DNA of 41,543 nucleotides from positions 1 to 41,543 of the forward strand of contig JBHHZM010000008.1 in assembly GCA_046758065.1 (NCBI GenBank), read 5' to 3'. Below, piece by piece: positions 1-6,676 of this stretch. The notes beneath the pieces were generated by a model. The model worked only from the letters and a program-made list of their open reading frames with translations. It did no database searches and had not been told where the DNA came from. Numbering within the stretch: the stretch's first letter is position 1; each line of letters begins with the position of its first letter. The stretch comes from JBHHZM01 sp046758065. GTDB lineage: Bacteria; Pseudomonadota; Alphaproteobacteria; JAAXGF01. The translations under genes and the position numbers were made by a program.

Positions 1-101
1 TGCTGGTGCCCAACGGCGCGCTCGACGCCGGCCTCGACGAGATCGCGGCGGCGATTGACGAAGCCGCGGATGCGGCGTGGGCTTGCAAGCGAACCGGCTG
101 A
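1..101 (+). CDS. C-terminal end of an unidentified protein (5' partial)
   Basis: Only the last 32 codons lie in the window, in the frame that starts at base 3 and ends in TGA at 99-101. The peptide is helical and Ala/Asp/Glu-rich, with LDAGLDEIAAAIDEA as its core. This looks like the closing helix of an enzyme; class III aminotransferases often end in a comparable segment, but the fragment is too short to assign. The codon choice is GC-rich like the neighbours, which supports real coding. The next 248 bases up to fhs show no gene, so any relationship to fhs is unknown. Confidence 0.5.
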   Translation, partial: LVPNGALDAGLDEIAAAIDEAADAAWACKRTG

Positions 102-349
102 AAATTTGTTGCCCGACATTCAACCGCCGGGTAGGGTTCCGCGGCCTTTGCGCGGTCCAGAAGGCGTGGCGCCGGCAGCGTCGACGCTGTGCCGAATGCG
201 ACGTGAAATGTCGCCTGCGGGGCGGACAACCCGGGGACAGGCGCTAGGCTGCGGGGCCGCGCGACACCGCAGGCCGCGACGGGGCATCGGGGGGTGAGCG
301 AGAAAACGAGTGCGATAAAGAGAAACCAAAATTGAGGAAGACCCAAGGC

Positions 350-2047
350 ATGCCGAGCTCACAGCACACCAATCCCAAGTCCGACATCGAGATCGCCCAG
401 GCCGCCGAGATGCATCCCATCGGCGAGGTCGCCCGCGACAAGCTGGGCATCGAGCCAGAACACCTCGAACCTTACGGCCATTACAAGGCGAAGATTTCAC
501 TCAACCACGTCAAGTCGCTCGCCGAACGGCCCGACGGCAAGCTCATCCTGGTCACCGCGATTACGCCGACGCCCGCCGGCGAAGGCAAGACGACGACCAC
601 GGTGGGCCTCGGCGACAGTCTCAACGCGCGCGGCAAGCGGGCGATGATCTGCCTGCGCGAACCCAGTCTCGGACCATGCTTCGGCGTCAAGGGCGGGGCC
701 GCCGGCGGCGGCTACTCGCAGGTGGTGCCGATGGAGGACATCAACCTCCATTTCACCGGCGACATCCACGCCATCGGCACGGCCAACAACCTGCTCGCCG
801 CGCTGATCGACAATCACATCTACTGGGGCAACGCGCTCGGACTCGATTCGCGCCGCGTCGCCTGGCGCCGGGCGATGGACATGAACGAACGCGCGCTGCG
901 CCAGATCACCAATTCGCTCGGCGGCGTGGGCAACGGCTTCCCGCGCGAGGACGGCTTCGACATCACGGTCGCCTCGGAAGTGATGGCGATCTTCTGCCTG
1001 GCGCGCGATCTCGGCGATCTGCAGACCCGGCTGGGCAACATCATCGTCGGCTATACCCGCGACCGCAAGCCCGTCCGCGCCGGCGAACTCAAGGCCCAGG
1101 GTCCGATGGCGGCGTTGCTCAAGGACGCGCTGGCGCCCAATCTGGTGCAGACGCTCGAGCACAATCCGGCGTTCATCCACGGCGGCCCGTTCGCCAACAT
1201 CGCGCACGGCTGCAACTCGGTGCTGGCGACGACCACGGCGCTCAAGCTGGTCGACTACGTCGTCACCGAGGCCGGATTCGGCGCCGACCTGGGCGCCGAG
1301 AAGTTCTTCGACATCAAGTGCCGCAAGGCGGGGCTCAAACCCGACTGCGTCGTCATCGTGGCGACCGTGCGCGCGCTCAAGATGCACGGCGGCGTCGCCC
1401 GCGACGCGCTCAAGGAGGAAAACCTCGAAGCGCTGGGCAAGGGTATCGCGAACCTCGAACGCCATCTCGAGAACATCGCCAGGTTCGGCGTCCCGGCGGT
1501 GGTGGCGATCAACACCTTCAGCGCCGACACCCAGGCCGAGCTCGATCTGGTCTCGGAGCGCTGCAAGACGCTGGGCGTCGAGGCGATCCAATCTGACCAC
1601 TGGGCGGAAGGCGGCGCCGGCGCGCTCGACCTGACCGACGCCGTGCTGCGCACCATTGAGGAAAAACCGTCAAACTTCCGCTTCCTCTACCCCGACGACA
1701 TGCCGCTGTGGGACAAGATCAGGACTATCGCGGAAAGCGTCTACGGCGCCGATGTCGTCGCCGCCGAGAAGCGCGTGCGCGACCAGATCGGGACCTTGCA
1801 GGAAACCGGCTTCGGACACTACCCAGTGTGCATGGCGAAAACCCAATATAGCCTGTCGGCCGACCCCACGCTCAAGGGCGCGCCGGGCAACTTCACCGTG
1901 CCGATTCGCGAAGTCCGCGTCTCGGCCGGCGCCGAGTTCCTGGTCGCCATCTGCGGCGACGTCATGACCATGCCCGGCCTGCCGCGGGTGCCCGCCGCCA
2001 ACAGCATCTCGGTCGACGGCGACGGCAGGATCGTCGGGCTGTTTTGA
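350..2047 (+). CDS. fhs: Formate--tetrahydrofolate ligase
   Basis: This enzyme makes 10-formyl-THF from formate, THF and ATP in the cytosol, feeding purine, formyl-Met and serine/glycine metabolism. The 565-residue product is the usual length. It carries the family P-loop TPTPAGEGKTTTTVGLGD (about residues 73-90, Lys80), the downstream REPSLGPCFGVKGGAAGGGYSQ-type region, and a VPAVVAINTFSADT segment. ATG 350 is chosen because GAGGAAG lies 8 bases upstream; a TTG at 332 would add six residues but has no ribosome binding site. It seems monocistronic: metZ has its own promoter at 2092. No THF-type riboswitch was seen in the 248-base leader. Confidence 0.97.
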   Translation: MPSSQHTNPKSDIEIAQAAEMHPIGEVARDKLGIEPEHLEPYGHYKAKISLNHVKSLAERPDGKLILVTAITPTPAGEGKTTTTVGLGDSLNARGKRAMICLREPSLGPCFGVKGGAAGGGYSQVVPMEDINLHFTGDIHAIGTANNLLAALIDNHIYWGNALGLDSRRVAWRRAMDMNERALRQITNSLGGVGNGFPREDGFDITVASEVMAIFCLARDLGDLQTRLGNIIVGYTRDRKPVRAGELKAQGPMAALLKDALAPNLVQTLEHNPAFIHGGPFANIAHGCNSVLATTTALKLVDYVVTEAGFGADLGAEKFFDIKCRKAGLKPDCVVIVATVRALKMHGGVARDALKEENLEALGKGIANLERHLENIARFGVPAVVAINTFSADTQAELDLVSERCKTLGVEAIQSDHWAEGGAGALDLTDAVLRTIEEKPSNFRFLYPDDMPLWDKIRTIAESVYGADVVAAEKRVRDQIGTLQETGFGHYPVCMAKTQYSLSADPTLKGAPGNFTVPIREVRVSAGAEFLVAICGDVMTMPGLPRVPAANSISVDGDGRIVGLF

Positions 2048-2091
2048 ACGGCTTCCGGGGCGCCTGCCATCGCGGGTCCGCCGCCGTGCGC

Positions 2092-2119
2092 TTGACAGGG
2101 CGCGACGCGCGCTTATAGT
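2092..2119 (+). promoter_or_regulatory. sigma-70-type promoter of metZ
   Basis: TTGACA at 2092-2097 and TATAGT at 2114-2119 are separated by 16 bases. Initiation would fall about 7 bases later, near 2126, right at the start of the SAM-II aptamer, so the promoter and the riboswitch support each other. Confidence 0.75.
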
Positions 2120-2126
2120 CGCATCT

Positions 2127-2180
2127 CGGCGCCGATTTGAGCTTCAGCTTGCGGGCGCGTTAAAAGTGCGGCTAAAGCGA
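2127..2180 (+). promoter_or_regulatory. SAM-II riboswitch aptamer, metZ leader
   Basis: The SAM-II (SAM-alpha) pattern is visible in order. The P1 5' arm GCGCC (2129-2133) is followed by the loop motif GATTTGA (2134-2140), then GCTTGC, the P1 3' arm GGCGC (2154-2158), and the tail TTAAAAGTGCGGCTAAAG with its conserved GCTAAAG. In the known class, SAM binds an H-type pseudoknot between loop and tail and turns expression off. An intrinsic terminator follows 8 bases downstream, so control is probably transcriptional. metZ is a typical SAM-II target in alphaproteobacteria. Confidence 0.92.
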
Positions 2181-2188
2181 GCGTTTGT

Positions 2189-2223
2189 CCGCCCGGCTTG
2201 GCCGTGGCGGCTTTTCTTGTTTG
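2189..2223 (+). terminator. Riboswitch-linked intrinsic terminator, metZ leader
   Basis: CCGCCCGGC (2189-2197), loop TTG, then GCCG and GGCGG with one bulged T (2201-2210) form a strong stem. It is followed by CTTTTCTTGTTTG. It lies between the SAM-II aptamer and the metZ start, so it serves as the expression platform and not as the fhs terminator. Confidence 0.85.
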
Positions 2224-2268
2224 TCGCCGAAGCGGGCGCCGTGAGCGGGCGGGCCAGCGGAGGACCAC

Positions 2269-3468
2269 ATGGCAGACGACGCGGAAGCACGCGAGGAACG
2301 CTGGCGGCGGCGCACCCGGCTGGTGCGCGGCGGCACCCGCCGCTCGGCCTTCGGCGAGACCAGCGAGGCGATCTTCCTCAACTCGGGCTTCGTCTACGAC
2401 ACGGCGGAGCAGGCCGAGGCGCGGTTCAAGGGCGACGAGCCGGGCTACATGTACTCGCGCTACGGCAACCCGACGGTCACCATGCTCGAACGCCGCCTCG
2501 CGCTGCTCGAAGGCTGCGAGGCCTGCTTCGCCACGGCGACCGGCATGGCCGCGGTGTTCGCCGCGCTCATGTGCCAGCTCAAGGCGGGCGATCACGTCGT
2601 CGCCGCGCGCGCGCTGTTCGGCTCGTGCCAGTACATCATCGCCGAGCTGCTGCCGCGCTACGGCATCGCAACGACCTTCGTCGACGGCCCCGACCTCGAT
2701 GGCTGGCGCGCGGCGATGCGCCCCGGGACGCGCTGCATCTTCTTCGAGACCCCGGCCAACCCGACGCTCGAACTGATCGACATCGCCGCCGTCGCCGACA
2801 TCGCCCACGCGGCGGGCGCGCGGGTCGTGCTCGACAACGTTTTCGCGACCCCGCTTCTGCAGCGCACGATCGACGCCGGCGTCGATATCGTCGTCTATTC
2901 GGCGACCAAGCACATCGACGGTCAGGGGCGCTGCCTCGGCGGCGCCATCCTGAGCGACGAGCGCTTCTATCGCGACGAGCTGATGCCGTTCATGCGCCAC
3001 ACCGGGCCGAGCCTCAGCCCGTTCAACGCCTGGGTGATGCTCAAGGGGCTCGAAACCCTCGAAATCAGGGTCGAGCGCATGTGCGCGACCGCGCTCGAAA
3101 TCGCTCGCCATCTCGAAGGCCGGGACGAGGTCGCACGCGTCCTCTACCCGCAGCTCGCGAGTCATCCCCAGCACGCGCTGGCGACGGCGCAGATGACGCT
3201 GGGCGGCAGCGTGGTCTCGTTCGAGCTGCCAGGCGGCGGGGCGGCGGCCATGCGTTTCCTCGACGCGCTCGAACTGATCGACATCTCGAACAACCTGGGC
3301 GACGCCAAGTCGCTGGTCACCCACCCGGCGACGACGACGCACCAGCGGCTCAAGCCCGCCGAAAGGGCGGCCATCGGCATCGGCGACGGCTTGGTTCGGC
3401 TATCGCTCGGCCTCGAGGACATCGACGACCTGAAGGACGACCTCGCGCGCGGCTTCGCGGCGCTCTGA
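2269..3468 (+). CDS. metZ: O-succinylhomoserine sulfhydrylase
   Basis: A PLP enzyme of the Cys/Met gamma family that converts O-succinylhomoserine plus sulfide to homocysteine in direct-sulfhydrylation methionine synthesis. The 399 residues include the substrate/PLP region YMYSRYGNPTV (about 61-70), the aspartate in VVLDNVFATP (about 187-195) and the PLP lysine in YSATKHIDGQG (Lys214). NVFATP and KHIDGQGR favour MetZ over cystathionine enzymes, though an acetyl-homoserine-using homologue is not excluded. ATG 2269 follows GGAGGA. The leader carries a SAM-II aptamer and terminator, so high SAM should repress it. The gene is single, between fhs and the separately promoted sulfite reductase. Confidence 0.95.
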   Translation: MADDAEAREERWRRRTRLVRGGTRRSAFGETSEAIFLNSGFVYDTAEQAEARFKGDEPGYMYSRYGNPTVTMLERRLALLEGCEACFATATGMAAVFAALMCQLKAGDHVVAARALFGSCQYIIAELLPRYGIATTFVDGPDLDGWRAAMRPGTRCIFFETPANPTLELIDIAAVADIAHAAGARVVLDNVFATPLLQRTIDAGVDIVVYSATKHIDGQGRCLGGAILSDERFYRDELMPFMRHTGPSLSPFNAWVMLKGLETLEIRVERMCATALEIARHLEGRDEVARVLYPQLASHPQHALATAQMTLGGSVVSFELPGGGAAAMRFLDALELIDISNNLGDAKSLVTHPATTTHQRLKPAERAAIGIGDGLVRLSLGLEDIDDLKDDLARGFAAL

Positions 3469-3496
3469 GCGCGGTTCAGGGGCGTCGATTCAGGGA

Positions 3497-3524
3497 TTGA
3501 CAGAAACCGGCGAGTAGGTATCGT
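3497..3524 (+). promoter_or_regulatory. sigma-70-type promoter of the sulfite reductase operon
   Basis: TTGACA at 3497-3502 and TATCGT at 3519-3524 are separated by 16 bases. The start would be near 3531, just before the second SAM-II aptamer. The arrangement matches the metZ promoter. Confidence 0.7.
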
Positions 3525-3532
3525 GGGTACAT

Positions 3533-3586
3533 AGCGCCGATTTGAGCGATCAGCTTGCGGGCGCGTGACAAGTGCAGCTAAAGCGA
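3533..3586 (+). promoter_or_regulatory. SAM-II riboswitch aptamer, sulfite reductase leader (first of two)
   Basis: P1 arms GCGCC (3534-3538) and GGCGC (3560-3564) enclose GATTTGAGC and CAGCTTGC. The tail TGACAAGTGCAGCTAAAG follows. It is nearly the same as the metZ aptamer, differing mainly in the variable loop and at a few tail positions, which suggests duplication of the whole leader. The terminator at 3595 makes it a transcriptional switch. Confidence 0.92.
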
Positions 3587-3594
3587 TGAGCATT

Positions 3595-3623
3595 CCGCCC
3601 AGCTTGGCTGCGGCGGTTTTTTT
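3595..3623 (+). terminator. Riboswitch-linked intrinsic terminator, sulfite reductase leader
   Basis: The stem is CCGCCCAGC, loop TTG, GCTG and GGCGG with one bulged C (3595-3616), followed by seven T residues (3617-3623). It is the counterpart of the 2189-2223 terminator with a covarying pair: CGGC/GCCG there, CAGC/GCTG here. That supports a conserved structure. It lies upstream of the third aptamer. Confidence 0.88.
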
Positions 3624-3666
3624 ATCGGCCCGGTCCGGCCGTGAGCGCGCCAGGGGCGCGCGGGAC

Positions 3667-3715
3667 CCGCGGGATTTGACGGGCAGCTTGCGCCGCGAGA
3701 CCAAACGCTAAAGCG
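3667..3715 (+). promoter_or_regulatory. Variant SAM-II-like (possibly SAM-V-like) aptamer, second in tandem
   Basis: The SAM-II core order appears again: P1 arm CGCGG (3668-3672), GATTTGAC (3673-3680), CAGCTTGC (3684-3691), P1 arm CCGCG (3693-3697), then AGACCAAACGCTAAAGCG. P1 has a different but perfectly complementary sequence, and GATTTGA-to-GCTTGC spacing matches the metZ aptamer. The tail is about two bases shorter and lacks the GTGC element before GCTAAAG. It could be a working divergent aptamer, a SAM-V-like one, or a decaying copy. No terminator follows; a hairpin that can control the Shine-Dalgarno sequence does. Confidence 0.6.
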
Positions 3716-3764
3716 CCACGGAGAGCGATCTCCGTGGGCCCAAAACGTTGCGGAACCACGGAGG
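3716..3764 (+). promoter_or_regulatory. Switchable hairpin overlapping the sulfite reductase ribosome binding site
   Basis: CCACGGAGA (3716-3724), loop GCGA and TCTCCGTGG (3729-3737) form a perfect 9-bp hairpin. CCACGGAG occurs again at 3756-3763 and contains most of the GGAGG Shine-Dalgarno (3760-3764) of the reductase ATG at 3772. The arm CTCCGTGG (3730-3737) can therefore pair with either copy. One pairing leaves the ribosome binding site free and the other hides it. This is visible complementarity; which state SAM favours cannot be read from the sequence alone. Confidence 0.65.
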
Positions 3765-3771
3765 TCGAGCC

Positions 3772-5898
3772 ATGACTGCCTTTTCCGCCATCGCCGGCAA
3801 CGTCGCGTCCGAACCGCTCTCGCGCGCGTCAGACATCGACGAATACCGTTCCGCTTTCACCCGCTACACGGCGGGCGAGTGGGACGACGAACGCTGGACC
3901 GCCTTTCGCCTGCGCTTCGGCGTCTACGGCCAGCGCCAGCCCGGCGTGCAGATGGTGCGCATCAAGGTCCCCGGCGGCGTCCTGCCCACCGCCTGGGCGC
4001 ACGCGGTCGCGGGCGCGGCACGGCGCTACGCCAGGGGTGACGTGCACGTCACCACGCGCCAGGACTTCCAGATCTACTTCGTGCCGCTCGACGCCACCCC
4101 GGACCTTCTCGCGACGCTCGGCGAGAGCGGCGTGACGACGCGCGAGGCCTGCGGCAACACCCTGCGCAACATGAGCGCCTGCGCGCTCGCCGGCGTCTGC
4201 CCGCGCGAACGCGTCGACGCCGGCAAGGTCGCCGAGCGGCTGGCGCGAAGCTGGATCCGCCATCCGCTGGTCCAGCACATGCCGCGCAAGTTCAAGGTCT
4301 CGGTCTCGGGCTGCGCGACCGACTGCGGGGCGTCGTCGATCCACGATCTCGGACTGGTCGCGACCGTGAAGAACGGCGAGCCGGGCTTCCGCGTTTACGG
4401 CGGCGGCGGCCTGGGCGGGGTTCCGCGTACCGCCGTCCTGCTGAGCGATTTCGTCGTCGAGCAAGACCTGCCCGCGGTGATCGAGGCGCTGGTTCGGCTT
4501 CATCAGCGTTATTCGAACCGCAAGAACCGCAACGCGGCGCGCATCAAGTTTCTGGTCAAGCGTTTCGGCGAGGACAGGTTCCGCGCGCTCTTTCGCGAGG
4601 AGTTCGCGCGCGCCAGAACGCTGCCGCAGCGCCCGTGGGAAGCGCTCGACTGGCGCGAGCCGATCGATGCGCCCGAACCGGTCTCGCCCGGCGGCGTGGT
4701 ATGGCAGCACGACGGGCGGATGAGCGTGGTCGTCAGCCTGTCGTTGGGCCTGCTGTCTGCCGATCAACTCGACGGCCTCGCCGACATCGCCGAGCGCTAC
4801 GCCTTCGACGGCCTGCGCACCACCCGCGAGCAGAACATCGCCATCCTCGGCATCGAGCCCGAAGTGGTCCGGGAGGTCGTCGATGCCGTCAGGGCGATCG
4901 GGCTGACGGTCGAGGAGACCGTCGGCGATACGCCCGACGTGGTCTCCTGCCCCGGCACCACGACCTGCCGCCTCGGCATCACCAATTCACAGAACTTCGG
5001 GCGCGAGATCCACGAAGCGGTCCGGAACTACGCGCCGCTTCCCGCGGTGCGGGTGCGCATATCGGGCTGCCAGAACGCCTGCGGCCTGCACCAGATCGGC
5101 GATTTCGGCTTCCGCGGCATGGGCAAGAAGATCGACGGCCGGCACGCGCCGCACTACCAGATCTACATCGGCGGCAACGGGCGGAACTTGGGGGAGATCG
5201 GTCTCGCCGGACCGATCGTGCCGGCGCTCCACGCCAAACGCGCGCTCGAGCTGCTGCTCGACGGCTACGCCCAAGGGCGCGAGAACGGCGAGAGCGTCCG
5301 CGATTGGGCGCTCCGGCTCGACAAGAAAGGTCTCGCCGCGCTGCTCGCCCCGATCGAGGCGCTGAGGACCGGCGACGACAAACGCATCTACGTCGATTGG
5401 GGCGATTCCGAAACCTTCGAGCCGCCGTCGATCACCCACGGCGAATGCGCCGCCGGCTTCGCCCTCGACAGTCTCTACAAGGACCTCGCCGACGACGGCC
5501 TGATCCGGCTCGACCGGGCGATCCTCTCGGACGCGCGCGAGGCCGCCCTCGAAGGCGGCCGGGCCGGGCTGGTCAACGCCGCCCGCCGCCTGCTGCTGCG
5601 GCTCGGGCAGACGATCGACGAGGACGAGGATCCGGCGGTACTCGTCGCCCGCACGCGCGCGGCCTATGCCGACGACGATACGGTCACGGCGGCGCTCGAC
5701 GACGCCGCGGCCGGCGAGGCGGCGGCGCGGGCCGGCGGCGGATTGGACGCCTGGCGCGAAGCGCTCGCCGTGCTCATCGACGCCGCCGCCGAACTCGCCG
5801 GCAAGCCTGCCGCGCCCGTCGCTATCGACCTGTCGCGCCTCGGGGACTTCGACGCGACGGTGCTCGAACTGATCGGCGGACGGACCGCGGCCGAATGA
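3772..5898 (+). CDS. Siroheme-dependent nitrite/sulfite reductase, probably assimilatory sulfite reductase
   Basis: Six-electron reduction of sulfite to sulfide (or nitrite to ammonia). The layout is duplicated: ferredoxin-like half-domain (about 50-125), siroheme/4Fe-4S half (about 128-270), second ferredoxin-like half (about 305-375), second siroheme/4Fe-4S half (about 385-520). The catalytic motif is Cys393-x5-Cys399 with Cys433-x3-Cys437. The N-terminal half has a second complete set, Cys137/Cys143/Cys181/Cys185. A helical Ala-rich extension of about 160 residues follows, making 708 residues against 550-570 for CysI. ATG 3772 follows GGAGG. The SAM-responsive leader argues for sulfite as substrate. 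No flavoprotein partner lies nearby, so ferredoxin is the likely donor. Confidence 0.85.
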   Translation: MTAFSAIAGNVASEPLSRASDIDEYRSAFTRYTAGEWDDERWTAFRLRFGVYGQRQPGVQMVRIKVPGGVLPTAWAHAVAGAARRYARGDVHVTTRQDFQIYFVPLDATPDLLATLGESGVTTREACGNTLRNMSACALAGVCPRERVDAGKVAERLARSWIRHPLVQHMPRKFKVSVSGCATDCGASSIHDLGLVATVKNGEPGFRVYGGGGLGGVPRTAVLLSDFVVEQDLPAVIEALVRLHQRYSNRKNRNAARIKFLVKRFGEDRFRALFREEFARARTLPQRPWEALDWREPIDAPEPVSPGGVVWQHDGRMSVVVSLSLGLLSADQLDGLADIAERYAFDGLRTTREQNIAILGIEPEVVREVVDAVRAIGLTVEETVGDTPDVVSCPGTTTCRLGITNSQNFGREIHEAVRNYAPLPAVRVRISGCQNACGLHQIGDFGFRGMGKKIDGRHAPHYQIYIGGNGRNLGEIGLAGPIVPALHAKRALELLLDGYAQGRENGESVRDWALRLDKKGLAALLAPIEALRTGDDKRIYVDWGDSETFEPPSITHGECAAGFALDSLYKDLADDGLIRLDRAILSDAREAALEGGRAGLVNAARRLLLRLGQTIDEDEDPAVLVARTRAAYADDDTVTAALDDAAAGEAAARAGGGLDAWREALAVLIDAAAELAGKPAAPVAIDLSRLGDFDATVLELIGGRTAAE

Positions 5899-6473
5899 TG
5901 TTTCCCGTCAGCCTCGACCTCGGCCGCGTCGCCGTTGCGCTGGCCGGCGCGGGCGCCCCGCTGCACCGTCGTCTCGCCGCTCTCGACGCTGCGGGGGCAA
6001 GAAGGTTGCGGGTCTTTTCGCCCACCCCGGACGCCGCGCTCGCGGCCGCCGCGGGCGTCCGCCTCGAATGCCGCCTGCCGGACCCCGCCGATCTCGCCGG
6101 CGTCGGCCTGCTGCTGGTCGCCGGGCTCGACGATGCGGCGGCCGCGCAACTCGCCGCCACCGCCCGCGCCGCCGGCGTCCTGGTCAACGTCGAGGACCGC
6201 AGGGCGTGGTGCGACTTTCACCTGCCCGCGGTGATGCGCCGCGGCGCGCTCACGCTGGCGATCTCGACCGATGGCCGGAGCCCGGGGCTCGCCGCGCGGA
6301 TCAAGCGCTATCTCGAGGCGGCGTTCGGCCCCGAATGGGGCGCCCGGACCGACGAAGCGGCGGCGCAGCGCGGCGCCTGGCGCGCGGCAGGCGCCGACGG
6401 CGCAACCGTCGCGCGCCTCACCGACGCGCTCGTCGAGCGGCGCGGCTGGCTGCCGACCCGACGGGCGCCCTGA
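5895..6473 (+). CDS. Precorrin-2 dehydrogenase/sirohydrochlorin ferrochelatase-type protein (CysG N-terminal domain)
   Basis: Expected to oxidise precorrin-2 to sirohydrochlorin with NAD and possibly insert iron, giving siroheme. The 192 residues cover only the Met8/CysG N-terminal part. Visible are a degenerate Gly-rich nucleotide loop (LAGAGAP, about 17-23), the VNVEDRRAWCDFHLPAV region with the conserved Asp, and ISTDGRSPGLAARIK. The C-terminal uroporphyrinogen methyltransferase domain of full CysG is absent, so that step must be encoded elsewhere. Its ATGATG overlaps the reductase stop, which implies translational coupling. Making the reductase cofactor in the same transcript fits, and the same SAM-responsive leader should control it. 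Confidence 0.82.
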   Translation: MMFPVSLDLGRVAVALAGAGAPLHRRLAALDAAGARRLRVFSPTPDAALAAAAGVRLECRLPDPADLAGVGLLLVAGLDDAAAAQLAATARAAGVLVNVEDRRAWCDFHLPAVMRRGALTLAISTDGRSPGLAARIKRYLEAAFGPEWGARTDEAAAQRGAWRAAGADGATVARLTDALVERRGWLPTRRAP

Positions 6474-6676
6474 GCCGATCCGCGGCCCGCCCCTAAAACA
6501 TCCCCGGTCCAACAAACCGTGCGCAATCCTACGTCGCGGGCCGGAAAGTGGCGAACGCCGGTTTTCGGTTAACCCTTTTTACAGTTTCTCCTCGTTAGGT
6601 TCGGGATCGAAGGTAAAGACGAGACGATTGCCGATCGACGCCGAGAGAGTTCCGGGGGGTATCCGGCGTCCCGTTG

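Noticed and set aside
102..349. Possible riboswitch or small gene before fhs
   Set aside because: No THF-riboswitch motif. Only a weak GCGAC/GTCGC 5-bp stem at 198-214 is present, and the short frames there have shadow-like composition.
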